64,000 nucleotides of DNA, taken from assembly GCA_963922205.1 (NCBI GenBank), contig CAWUHX010000321.1:292085-356084 (forward strand), written 5' to 3'. This document shows, one piece after another, positions 12,101-24,100 of this stretch. Source of the DNA: Romanomermis culicivorax. Its lineage: Eukaryota; Nematoda; Enoplea; Mermithida; Mermithidae. The notes under the pieces were generated by a model that had not been told where the DNA came from, searched no databases, and saw only the letters and a list, made by a program, of their open reading frames with translations. A program made the translations under genes and the position numbers. How positions within the stretch are numbered: the stretch's first letter is position 1; the number at the start of each line of letters is the position of its first letter.

Positions 12101-15100
12101 TATAGTAGCAAGATGGATCAGGTGCAGGGGATGCAGGCTGAGCCTGTTGCGGCGCAAGCACGGCAACAAGCAATACCTGCAGACCTCAACACAGCTATTG
12201 ATTTAAATCAGGAAGGGGATGATTTAGAAGTGGACCAAGAAGTCACTGTTGAATCATCTTTCCAACCTGATGAGAAGACACAGGTAACGTCCTTGGTAGA
12301 CCAGACAGAAAGTTTACTTTCTGGAATGGATGTCAGAGCAGAACAGATGTTGGATGAAAGCAATCTGATAACGATTGCTGAAGGTCCAACCATGGCAGAA
12401 ATTGAAGCAAGGCTCAGGGAGCAAGCTGAGAAAGAAATCGAGAGACAAAGCGAGATTTTTGTTAAAAAGCTTGCAGAGCAGAAGGTGAGATTAGATGAGC
12501 ACAGAAGCAGCTGGAGAAGGTACTGGCTGGTTTTACAGCACAGCTGATGCCTCTGGCAGCGACTACAGTCATGCAAGCTTCAGTAAAGTCTCCTACTGCT
12601 TATCATATCCCGAAATTGGCAGCACAGCTAGCTAGTACCCAGGCTATCCAACCTGCGGTCAGCAAGGCAGTGCTGGCAAGTCAAGTACCGCAAAGAGATC
12701 CAGGGATAGATAGTGGTATACCAGATATTTATACTGCCGACAAAGTTAGGAAGTTTAGAGAGAGTGGTCATACAGACAACCAGATTAAGAGGTTAGGAAG
12801 GAGAAAGCTAGCCCAAAAGGCCAATAGGGCTAAAAAGAGGGAAGGCGAAGATGTAGTAGAAATTAGTGATGATGAAGGAGAAAAGACGGGAAGTACCGCA
12901 TCTGCGGACTCCAAATTTGTTGGATCGACAACTTTATTGACCGAATCAACTAAGTCCAAGATGAAAACTATGTCAACGAGCAACATGCCTGGAACTATGA
13001 GTTCTACGAGTCAAGTGCAGTCGACGGTAGCTACAGCAAAAGTACCTAGTAAGTCGACTACATCACAAGTAAGCGCAACTACTAAGGGTACTTGGGCAAA
13101 GCCCGCATCTAGAGTTGATCAGACACCTCAGCAGACCCAGAGCAGTTCCTCGGGCAAAAAAATTATTTCTAAAACCTCTATGTCGGAGCCGACTAAGCCG
13201 GCCAAGAGAAGTAGAGATAAGGAAGTAACTTTGGAGTACTTGAGTTCTGTTTTGAGAGACTACTGGGACGTCCATAAAAGATTTCCAGTTGTGAAAGGAA
13301 AGATAGATCTTTCGACACTGGAGGTGATTGAATTTTTTGCTCAAGTGATGCCAGGTGATGATAGAAATCAAATTATCTGGGTGTTCGTGAATAATGGAGT
13401 AGAGGAGCTTTATGAGAACTATGGGGATCACTTTGAAGTTCAAAGTGGTTTCCTGTATGATCGCATAAATGTTCCTGAACCCATTTGGGAGTACATCTGG
13501 CTCAGGATCATGCCCATTTGGTTTCACAATTTTGATGCAGAATTAGTGATGGCAGCCATGAGATACTTATGTACCATGCTGTTGCTAAAGTTGGAACAGG
13601 GGCAGTTGGGCCCAAGACATATTGACGCAGTTGATGCACAGGCCAAGTCATTTGCTACAGAGAAGTACTATGCAATCTACTTGCGGGGAAAGGGTAGTAC
13701 TGCATTCAGGGAAGCATATGCCAACCAAATGCAGGAAAACCAGCAAACTGCAGTAGATATGGCAATCAAGAGGAGGTTGTGTGAAGTAGTTCAGAGGTTT
13801 TTTGGTAAGTTCCAGGAAGCCGATGATGATGAAGGTCAGCACTTCAAGATCCTTATTCTAATGGAAAGGCAACCTAGAGATACGTCCAGGACTAGAAGCC
13901 AGCACTCGTGACAGTCATCTCATTCTCAGGGTAGGCAACAGCCTGGAGCATTTAAGTTACCTTACGCGAACGAGCAAAGTCAAGGTAGGTCCAGTACCTC
14001 AGCTTCTGGAGTATCTTCCGTAAGTTCCACTCAGGACTCGTACCAGAGGGGAACTGGAGGGGCAAGTGCCCGGGGCTAGGGTCAGCGACAGGTTCAAGGA
14101 GGAGCATTGAAGATGGTTAATCCACAGCTGTATAAGGGTCAGGCGATGGTCAGGGCCCGTGGTGGGACTGCACCTCGAGGAGTTTGTGGGGGATTCCTCA
14201 GGGATCACGGAAATGGGGGTGGTCCCTATCCTCGCTGTGGCAGCTTTCAATACAGTGGTTATGGAGGCGGTAGGCAAAAATAATTTTCCACACAATTTTT
14301 GGACTAAAAATCATCATTTTGTACAAATTTTATTTCAAAAAACATAAAATACAAAAACACAAATAAAATACAAAAATACAAAAAATATAAATTTCTCGTT
14401 TTATTGTTGCTTGAAATTTTTTAAATTTTTCACCTTTATGGTGCCCAAAAAACTTGCTTGGCGAAATTCGTTTTTTCCGTCCATCTTATTTCAGGCGTGT
14501 ACATAGCCCTCGTATTTTTTCTTGACGATTTTAGGGCCTGAAAAAGATGAAGACGTGATAAAATTTTATTCATCATTGTAAAAATATTTCGTAATTAGAT
14601 AGGGAGAGAAAAAAATATTTTTATCCTTTAGACTTGTATTGGATGGGGCAATGTGGCAAGCGGCCGACCATAGAGGAAGGGCACCTACGGTAACTCAACC
14701 CCTATGCTAGAAAAACCAGTATGCGGGAGAAGAGGAACGGCGGCACCCCAGATCTAGGCACAGATCAATTTGAAAGTCCAGGCTGAACTACCTTCCTGAT
14801 CATACTGGTAGCCTGAAAAGGAGTGCTCTGCCGAATGGATTGATCAAAGTTGCTGTCACCTGAAGGACCTGGTAGGCGCTGGATTGCAATTTGGAGGGGG
14901 TAGCCCCAAAAATTTGTTTTCCGAGGGGAAAACTGTTATGCAGTCGGGGCCTCAGTATGAGACTCAGGCTGCAGAAAGGTTTTCACCTCCCCTTGGTTGG
15001 TTTTGAGGGCCGAGGGATGTCGGGGTTGCCGTAGGTGCACGTGTTCAGCTTCTGGCGTCAGTGCCCAGGCGGTAGGAGGGGGCGAAAAGTGGTGGAAAGA

Positions 15101-18100
15101 GAAGAAGAAAATTTACATAGATGTGTTTAGCCACTGTTTTGCGTGTTTGTTTATATTTTTCATTCTTATCATTATTGTGGATTTTGGATGGGAGTGTCGC
15201 TGCCACTTGCTATTTACTTTATTTTTGATATTATTGTATTGGCGTCGCCGTTGTTTTCCCAATACAGATTTTTGTTTTGTGAGCATAGCGGAAGAGTTTA
15301 TAAGCTTAGGAGTGGAGACTTGGGTAGGAGCTCCTGAAGTACGTGTCACCGTGTTCTGCCTGAGGTTTGGTGAAATACTGGAGTGTATCTGGTGAAACAT
15401 GTGAGAGAGTTTTAGTTTATCGTTTTTGTTAGCCTGTGGTCAGAACTGTTGCTACTTCCTTTGTATAAACCCAAAGGTCAGTTACATCATCTTTACCCCA
15501 CAGCTGCCTAACATATCTTAGGAACTTCCTGATGAAATTTATTTTTAGGAATTCTTACAAAGCGACAAAGTCGACAATGAACTGCCAGGTATTCACGACA
15601 AAATGGCCGTTCACTGGGCGGCCATGACCAATCAGGACAAATGTATGGAGTTGCTGATGAAGTATAATTGTCGTTTATGTGTTACCTGTGGTTTCGGCTA
15701 CTATCCCTCCCATTTGGCCGCGAAAGCTGCTTCCTGGAAAACATTACGCATCATGCTCGAAAATGGTAAATGTATTTTTAGTAGCATATCCTTCCATATT
15801 CCTTAATAAAGCTGTGAGTTGAAACAGTAGACATTATTCTTAGACTGGTCCTTTGATAAAAACTGTGCTAAGAAATAGTCAGCCTGAAATTTTTGTAGGG
15901 CCTCACATAGTCTAGCTATAGTCTAAGTTTGCTTGAAATGCTTTTGAATCATCAGGCTGAAAAGCAAGTTCAAGTTCCTTGTATTACATGTTTTATGGTC
16001 AAAACTTGAGTGAAGAAGGCACTGCTTCTTGGTTTATCTAGTATTATTGCCTTCATATGTGCATCTTGAATCGTTTCTAAAAACAATCATTCAAGTTTTT
16101 ATCATTCAAGACAGTTATGAAAATCAAAATGTGAACAAATTCTAGGGGTAGAAAAAAATTAATACAAATCTTAAGGATTCATAGTGGAAGTGATATGGTG
16201 GGACAGTTTGAGGACTTTTAAGCATCCATGTTCTAAGGCCCAGGTCCAGACTCAGGGCAGAATCCTAGCCGACCCCTAGCATAATCCTGGCTAACCCCCC
16301 TCTAGATTTTTCATTTTTGGAGGTTTTATATCATGAATTGTAGAAGTGAATTTTTTCCTAAATAAATGTTGCAAACAAAAATACTAAGCATAAAATAAAT
16401 ATCATTTTAAAATAGTTTAGTGCTCTTTGAAGGTTTGACGATGACTTGGAAATTCGTATAAAAATGTAGAAAATTATCAAGGAAAAGGTTGTGGGAACTG
16501 TTAGAGCATATTGAAAAACATCTAAAAACGACGTTTAAGAGCATTCTAATCAACTTTGACGAGGTTCTGAGCACTTTTTAAAAAAATTTGGGTCTGACCC
16601 TTATGGTTTCTACGCTGTACATGTATGCTTATAAGTCAGAGGTCCATGTAGATAACTCCATGAAATATTTATTTGAAGTGCACTTTTGAAGCTCACAAAA
16701 TGAATTTCGGGTATACAAAAGAGTTCCTGCTCAATTTGACCGATAAAGAACAAGCTACGCCGTTGCACTTAGCTGTCAACAGTGGCGACCCGGAAACCGT
16801 GCGGACTTGTTTGCAAAATGGCGCCAAGGTGGACGTCATCCAGGAAAGTAAAGCCACGGCCCTACACTACGCCTGTTCGCAAGGCAGTTTGACCATTGTG
16901 CAAATTTTGTACGACGCATTTTTGGAATATCAAAAGCAGCAACAAGGAATTACTAGCGGCGACGAAACTGACGACCCGGACGTCGACAGAAATTTGGCTT
17001 CTTTTCTTCTGGAGCTCAAAGATATTTTAAACATGACCGCTTTGCACAGGGCAGCCATGTACGACCACGAGCCTGTAGTCAGTTTTCTGATAGAAAAGGT
17101 GATGAGCCAGTGCAAGTCTGTTATGTTTAGTTTCTGCTTAGGTCAAATGACGTCAGCAATATAAACAAAAAGGTCAATTGATTGTAGACGACTGATTACT
17201 GTAGGTCATTCATTAGATCTTCCTATAAAAAGTGTCAGTACAGTGCAATAGCCCTATACAAAACCAAACCCAAGCTCCCAACTGCTTGCACCGAAAAGCT
17301 GCAAGAGTTCTACAGAGAACCTCGCTCAATGGCCCTCGTAAAAGTCGAAAGTATGAGACAAGATCATAAAAGAAGAATAGGGCCTCATATAAAAGTTCTC
17401 CATAATTGAATAACTGGTTGGCTGTCCCACTTGGCTGGCATAAAAGCACAATAATAATGTTGATGAACGAATGGCTCGCATAAACCACCATAAAAATATA
17501 GAGAATGAATGATCATACCATGTCACAAGGCAATATTGTCCACATAATGACGCTTCCTCGCCATTTTCCCAATTTTCATGAAGTGGATGCCTGCTACCCT
17601 GAGTGCATCCCCAACAAGTCAAGCATAAGATCGGATGCCAAAAACTGAGAACCTTAGCGATGAGCTACAACATCAAATCAAGATTAACGGCTTCATTATT
17701 TGAACTCACAAATGTAATATTTTGTTTTAAATTTCTCATTCATTCGAATAAGATCATTTTTTGGAAGTGAACCCAACTCGGATATCCGAGAGTCTTTTAG
17801 ATTGAAATGCGACTAATGAGCTGAAACGTGAACAGCTTTGATAGAGAGTATTATTCTGACTACAAAGAAAATTTTCGTGTTGGCTTCTACTTCATACTGA
17901 AAGATCAACAAAGCTCATTTACTTCCAAAGCTTAGTTCAATAATTCAACATCTCATGAAGTGATTCTTAACATTTAATCACTCCGCAAAATCCATGAAAG
18001 TTCATTATTGTGTTGAACAGCAGTCCTTTTTCAGTCAAAAGTCTTGAATTCCGGTATGTCTAAATGGTGAAACGTATCTACGGATGCGGACGACGGATTG

Positions 18101-21100
18101 TGTCTGAAAGAGGGATGCGAATTGGCAGACACAGAAATCAGAATCCGAATTTTTTGGTGAGTTTTGGTGTCTGAAAGGTGGATACTGGTTAGGGATTTTT
18201 AAGCCTTGCCTGATTGTCTTTCAGACACAAAATACAAAAAATGAAATACACATCGTAAAATTATAGCAAATCAAAATTACTATGTAAAAATATCAGATCA
18301 TTTTGTTCTCCTGGATAGACTTTTTGGTGTAAATCCGTCACAATATATCCACCTGTGCTGAAACTGCATTAGCTAGCAGCTCTTGAAGCTTGAATTGATA
18401 AAGCAACAATCCTCAATTCAGTAAAATTATTTGATTCACCTTTAGTAAACCAAATCGATTTAGATTTTTTCAATAGGCAGTGTGTAAATATCTCTCCATT
18501 TCACTAGCACATGTGATGGTTTCTCTAGCACTTGAGTAATTTTTGAGAACCTGGGCTTTTGACAGCAGTTTTGCAAAGAAGATCTAGAACAAACTGATGG
18601 GGCTTTTCATGCTCTAGAATAGGTAGCATGAATAGTCTTTCTATTTTAGCTACAATGAGAATGTCACTATATGGATGTCCGTAATATTGCTGGAAATTGA
18701 AAATTTATTTTGGAGACGTTTGCAATAATAGCAAACAATGCACGGAAGAATAGCCACCATAACTGTCGATCACTGAATGAAAACATAATAGAACTAAACT
18801 CAGTTTTGGCGTTTTTGTTGCTTTAATTGCTTTAGTTGCATCCTAAAAAGGAGACAAAAGATGATTGTCACTTGAAACAAGTTTTGAGCTGGAAATTTTT
18901 TTATCACTTGTGCCATTATAATTAAAGAATGGGCACAAAAAGTTCACCCAGCCTGAAAACAAGGCTTCTACCATTTTGCACTTGAGAAATATGCAGCAAA
19001 AAATAGACTCAATCAAAATAAAATCAAATTATGCTATTCAGTTACAGTATAAAAACTATTGTGTCTAAAACAGACATTAAATTGGATAACAATCTTTTTA
19101 GGGGGCAAACATAGAATCGGTGGATAGTCAGAAGCGGACACCTCTGCTCGTTTCAGCTGTTCGTGGCGGCAGTAAATCGTTTTTCACATTGATTGGTGCG
19201 GGTGTCAGTGAGCAAGTTGAAGGTGAGGCACGCATAATTTAAATTTTTGCATAGCCGATTTGGTCTACTCCCAAGTGAGCGATTCCCATGTGAGTGATTT
19301 ATAAGTGAACGAATTCCCAGCTGAGAGAATTCCAAATTGAGCGATTCCCATATGAGCTATTCCAAATTGAGCGAATTCTCAATTGGGCGATTTCAAACGA
19401 GTGATCGCGAATTCTGCAAGCATGAAAATCTTGATAAAAAACGTAAACAAAAGAATGCTGCGAGAAACAAAGCACCAAGAGAAAGGAAAGGCCAACAAAA
19501 ATCAAGAAATTAAAAATAAGTGGAAATAAATGGAAAATTAGAAAAAGAAAGAAAACGTGAAAAAGTGACAAGAAAGAAGAAGCAACATAGAGAAAGCGGC
19601 AAGACAGAAAGAAAAAAATGCGAAAAAAGAAGAAAAAAAGAAAGAATCGGGAGAGGTTAAAAGCACTTGAGAATTCGCTCAATTGGGAATCGCTCACTGG
19701 AAAATTGCTTTTTTGGGAATCGCTCACATGAAAATAACCCGTTGATTTGAGTTGACTTGATTTGATTTGATTTTTGTATACAATGCCCAGTACTCTCTTC
19801 ATTACTGATGACTGGAGCGGAAAGACTCAGTTGCTACAAAGGGAAAGAATTTGTTGTGCTTGCAAAAATATTTGATGCAATTTTTTTGATATCCAATTGG
19901 GATGGTCCGTTCGCACCTACCTCTAAATGGGTTATTCGTGCAGCTAATATTCCCTCACTTGGGAATCGCTCTCGTGGGAATCACCCTATTTGGAATTCGC
20001 TCACTTGAGGAGTCGTTCATTTGGGAATCACTCGATAATATTTCGTGGATTAAGACTTATGGCCCGCCAACAGGCAAAATGAACCGGACAGACACATCTA
20101 TCGGTGCACAAAAATTTGAAAAATTATTATTTTCAAATATATTGAAACCTCGAGATTTCTCGTAGAAGTGAGTCAATGTGTTTTTTCTTCTATTCAATTT
20201 TCCACAGACGTTATAAATCGATGCGTACTCCACTATTTGGTCATGCACTGGTGCACCATCGACGCCCAGGTTACCGCCTACTTGGAAAAAGTAAGCAAAT
20301 CGTCCGATGGTCGAAAATTGCTCAACAAAAAAGACCATTGGGGCTATACACCGTTGCACATGGCCGCCCGCGACGACAACGTCAAATTCACCGAAGCTTT
20401 GATCGGCCTCGGTGTAGTCATCAATTTGAAAGATAACGAAGATCGGACGCCTCTGCATCATACGGCTAAGTAAATGTGAAATTTTTGGACAGTGTCAGTT
20501 TAACTGAAATTCCAGGTTTGAATTCAGCAATTGAGAGACAACCATAGTCTTGTGATAAACATACTGAGTATAAAATGATGTTGCCACTATTCAGCAATAC
20601 TTGACCAACTGAGCTCTTGTTTCTATAACTGTAAAGAGTCAAAATTGTTTTTAGCTCCCTTTTCTGGAGTATGTTATTTATATTTTGGAAAAAGTAAAAA
20701 TCAAACTTTTTTGATTAAAATCGTTCACCTGCCTTGATGCTGCAAAAATCAATAGTATTTTATGTTGAAACGCTACATCGCGGAGCGCATTGAAATCAGT
20801 TCTGGGCAGAAAAACTACATTCGGCACTCATGGCATTTTAAGACCTTAAAATTTTCATGATTCCAAAAAAATATTATTATTCCATGACAAATTAGTTCCT
20901 GAGGGGTATGTGAAAATTTTTACGAAATCGATTACTAGAACAAGAGTGATGGAAAAAAGCTGCTGATGTATTTGTCTGGTCTTAACTGAATCTGTCTATC
21001 TTCATCTGAAAATTCTCGTTTTCGTTTTTAGATGTATGTGACGGCTATTCCTTCTTATGAAAGTGTGCAACCTTCTACTGATTCGTACCTTCACAGTTCC

Positions 21101-24100
21101 AAGCACATTTTATGGAATTTAGGAGCCATTTTTCATAATTAAAGCCAAACCTGGAATACTAGAAACTTTGATTTCACTCACCAGACATTTAGGGTGCCCA
21201 CTATTTTTGTTAAGAGTACAACATCAATAAATCCCAGGTATTTAATTAGCCCTTTATATTCTGTGTAAAAACTATTCTGTAAGGATTTATCAGGTTTTCA
21301 TAGTTCAAGCAAACAGTCTGTCATTGGAAGGTTGGACTCACAGAAACATTAGATGAAGCAAAGTTGGAAAGTTTGGGAGATTTGAATCTTGTGAACAAAG
21401 AACATCTCACTCAGATTATATTGATATGGGAATATTCTTGGGCTAATAATTCAGTTTATGAACAGTTATTTGAAAGTTAAATCTGGACAAGTAACTTACT
21501 GTAAATCACAATTTTTCAAGAGCTATGCTTGTAGTATTAAGTACTGGAGGCTGAAAATCAGAACATTGTACAATATGAAAAATAATTCTTATCCAGGTAC
21601 GGTTGTTTTCGCGCTGCCAAATTACTGCTGGATAGTTCAGCGGGTCAAGGTATTATCAACGAGACTGATCTGGAGGGTATGACTGCATTGCACGTGGCTT
21701 GCCAATACGGTCACACCAAAATCGTGCAGTTGTTGTTGCGGAAAGGTGCTATGGCTCATAGGTGAAATGCTTCGTTTTTGTAAATTATTGTCACACAAAG
21801 GAAAATTCAGGGATCAATCGAATCGAACACCATTGCATTTGGCCACGCAGCATGGTTATGCCGATGTCATACAAGTTCTTCTATCTATTCATCGTAATTT
21901 ACTGGATATAAAGGCAAAGAAAGGGGTAAGAATACTGTAGCCTATTGTTTTCAAATGCTATTTTTCCGCCGAGAGTTGGATGCAAGTGCAACATCCGCTG
22001 CATATCTTCAACACGTTTTCTTGAATTACTGTAGGCGAAAAATTTCTTGAAAACGTGGTAGTTCAGCGAAAAGACACACCAAATTGGTGTGTCTTTTCGC
22101 CAAATTGGATGAAAGGATCGGCCATTATAATTCGAGTTCAAACGGGAAGTGACAGAATATGGATGCTGGATAGCCAAGTAAAAAATCAAAATTTACGATG
22201 GAGTAAAAGTGAGATGAAAAGTCTCCAAACTTTGGAATTCATATTTTATGATATTTTCCAAGCAGTGATTTACTCAATTTCATGGAGAATTGTTGTGCAG
22301 GTCTTTCTTTAGGAGTAAAGAAAGATGGTTATTCGTGAACTAGTCAGAACTTTTCTTTGCCTAGGCCTCGGATAAAGTGCAACAGTTCTTCGCCTAGACC
22401 TGGCAACAACAAACAATAATAATTAACAGGCCCTCACAAGCCTGTAGCAAGGAATTTTTTACGGGGGGGCTACACATTTTTTTCACTCAATTTACCGTAA
22501 AATTGGCATTTCTGACTTGACTTTCCTTTTTCTGACTTGACTTGAAAAAAACAAAGCTTTTTTCAACACTTCAAACATTCCGGGGGGGCATGGCCCCCAA
22601 CCCCCCTGCCTACAGGCCTGAGCCCTCACATAGTGGACCTCGTAGACTCTCAGAGGAAAATGGATACCCACTGGAAGGAACAGTGTAAAAGAGTCCCAAG
22701 CTGGTCTGTCTTCTACTTGACGTCTGCAAGAGACTACGCCTTCTCCCAAAGCCCTTCACTCTACGTGACGCTCCATTGACCGACAAATTTGTCTGCGCCA
22801 CTGGTCGCCCATTGTTGATTCGCATGTCAATTTCCCGATCGCGAAATGGGCAGCAGCAGGGTGCCCAACAGAATTGAAATTCACGAAACTTCGAGCATAC
22901 ATTTATTCTGTTTACTGTTAAAAAAACAAATTCACATTGGTTTCTATTTTTCTATTTAAAGGATCATCCAGCCATCATTGCCCTGCATGTTGTTCAATTC
23001 CTGCCTCAAAACAATCACCGAGTTTGTCATTATTGTACACTGGAGGAAATAATGCAGAATTTGAATGATAAACTTTCGATTTGTGGTTATATTTCCAAAT
23101 TTCTACAATAAAATTTGACCACAAAAGGTTCTGGTACTAGATAACAGAATAAATAAGCATGTCTGGTTGATATTCGGCTTGCTGTTTTCGTATTGAAAAT
23201 TTTTATTTCTTCCAGCACTTCACTTGCAATAATAAAATCTCACTCTTGATATTTTTTAGATCATCAACAATCCAATCATTTTCTTGAGAAATAATACTTT
23301 CCTCTACAGCTAAAATGAAATCATACCGTTTATTTACAAAAAAGTTCATCACTTGCTTTAGATTAGTCCTCATGTATTATGCCAATTTATTTCATTTTTG
23401 ATGATCAAGAAACTGTGTTTCCATGAATGAATCAGTCTAGCGTCAAATTAAATCACTTACTCTGATTAAAACGATTGAATACTACCCTTGTTGACAGGTT
23501 TGTCAACAATTTAGCATTAAAACCTTGTAGAATTTTTCAGTAGATTACTGTATCTCATTACAGGACACTCCTCTACATTACGCCGCCGAGTATAATCAAC
23601 CGATTTGTGCTCAATATCTTTTGTCTGCAAATTGCAAGTATAGACTCAACGACGAATTCAAAAGCCCGTTGGATAGTGCCATAGACAGTCAGAATGTTGC
23701 AGTGGCCCTGGCTATGGTTCAGCATGAACGGTGAATTGGTTAGCCAGCATGCATAATACTGTACAACGAAGATGTGAATTGTGATCACTCTAGTACTGAA
23801 CTTTTTAGATGGAACGAAATTTTGAATACATACGATACCCGCACTGGTTGGCCCATTTATCGTCTCATAGAACATATACCGGAAGTTTACAAGGTCTTCT
23901 TGTAATTTCACATCCCCTAACATCAAAGTCATGTTGTGTTTTTAGGTCATTTTGGACAGATCTTTCACTACAAGTGAAACTGAGCAACACATAAGCAAAG
24001 TTTCGCCAGATTATTGGGTGAGATTTCTTATATTCCCCCATGCCTTTCCACGACAGTATGATGAAAACTTACAGGAAAAGTATAACTATCAATATTTGGA

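Larger units (their letters stand above)
8547..15513 (+). mobile_element. LTR retrotransposon, Ty3/gypsy-type integrase, in TRPA1 intron 3
   Basis: Two direct long terminal repeats (8547-9057 and 15018-15513), both starting TGTCGGGGTTGCC and ending ACA, bound 5.96 kb of internal sequence. TATC precedes the left LTR (8543-8546) and follows the right one (15514-15517), a 4-bp target duplication; the shared string can be read as CATATC because the LTR ends in CA. A primer-binding-like site and a purine tract sit at the expected places. Internal order: integrase, exonuclease-like region, unknown region, Gag-like region. No protease, reverse transcriptase or RNase H was found, so the element is non-autonomous or deleted. 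The LTRs differ at many positions, so the insertion is not recent. Same strand as the host gene. Confidence 0.9.

Noticed and set aside
17210..17640. 98-codon minus-strand frame as a gene
   Set aside because: Cys/Trp-rich without family similarity or splice context; lies in a TRPA1 intron.
18060..18240. GTGTCTGAAAG / CTTTCAGACAC pair as the terminal repeats of the hAT fossil
   Set aside because: Ends are not at the fossil boundaries, and no 8-bp duplication flanks them.
23041..23520. Additional TRPA1 exon in the long intron between 21,926 and 23,563
   Set aside because: No frame with ankyrin-like sequence; the flanking exons already join in phase through a continuous ankyrin repeat.
24018..24074. 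In-frame continuation of TRPA1 exon 12 into exon 13 without an intron
   Set aside because: The 57-bp segment has GTGAGA...TTACAG ends, and removing it restores similarity to the family; retention remains possible but less likely.
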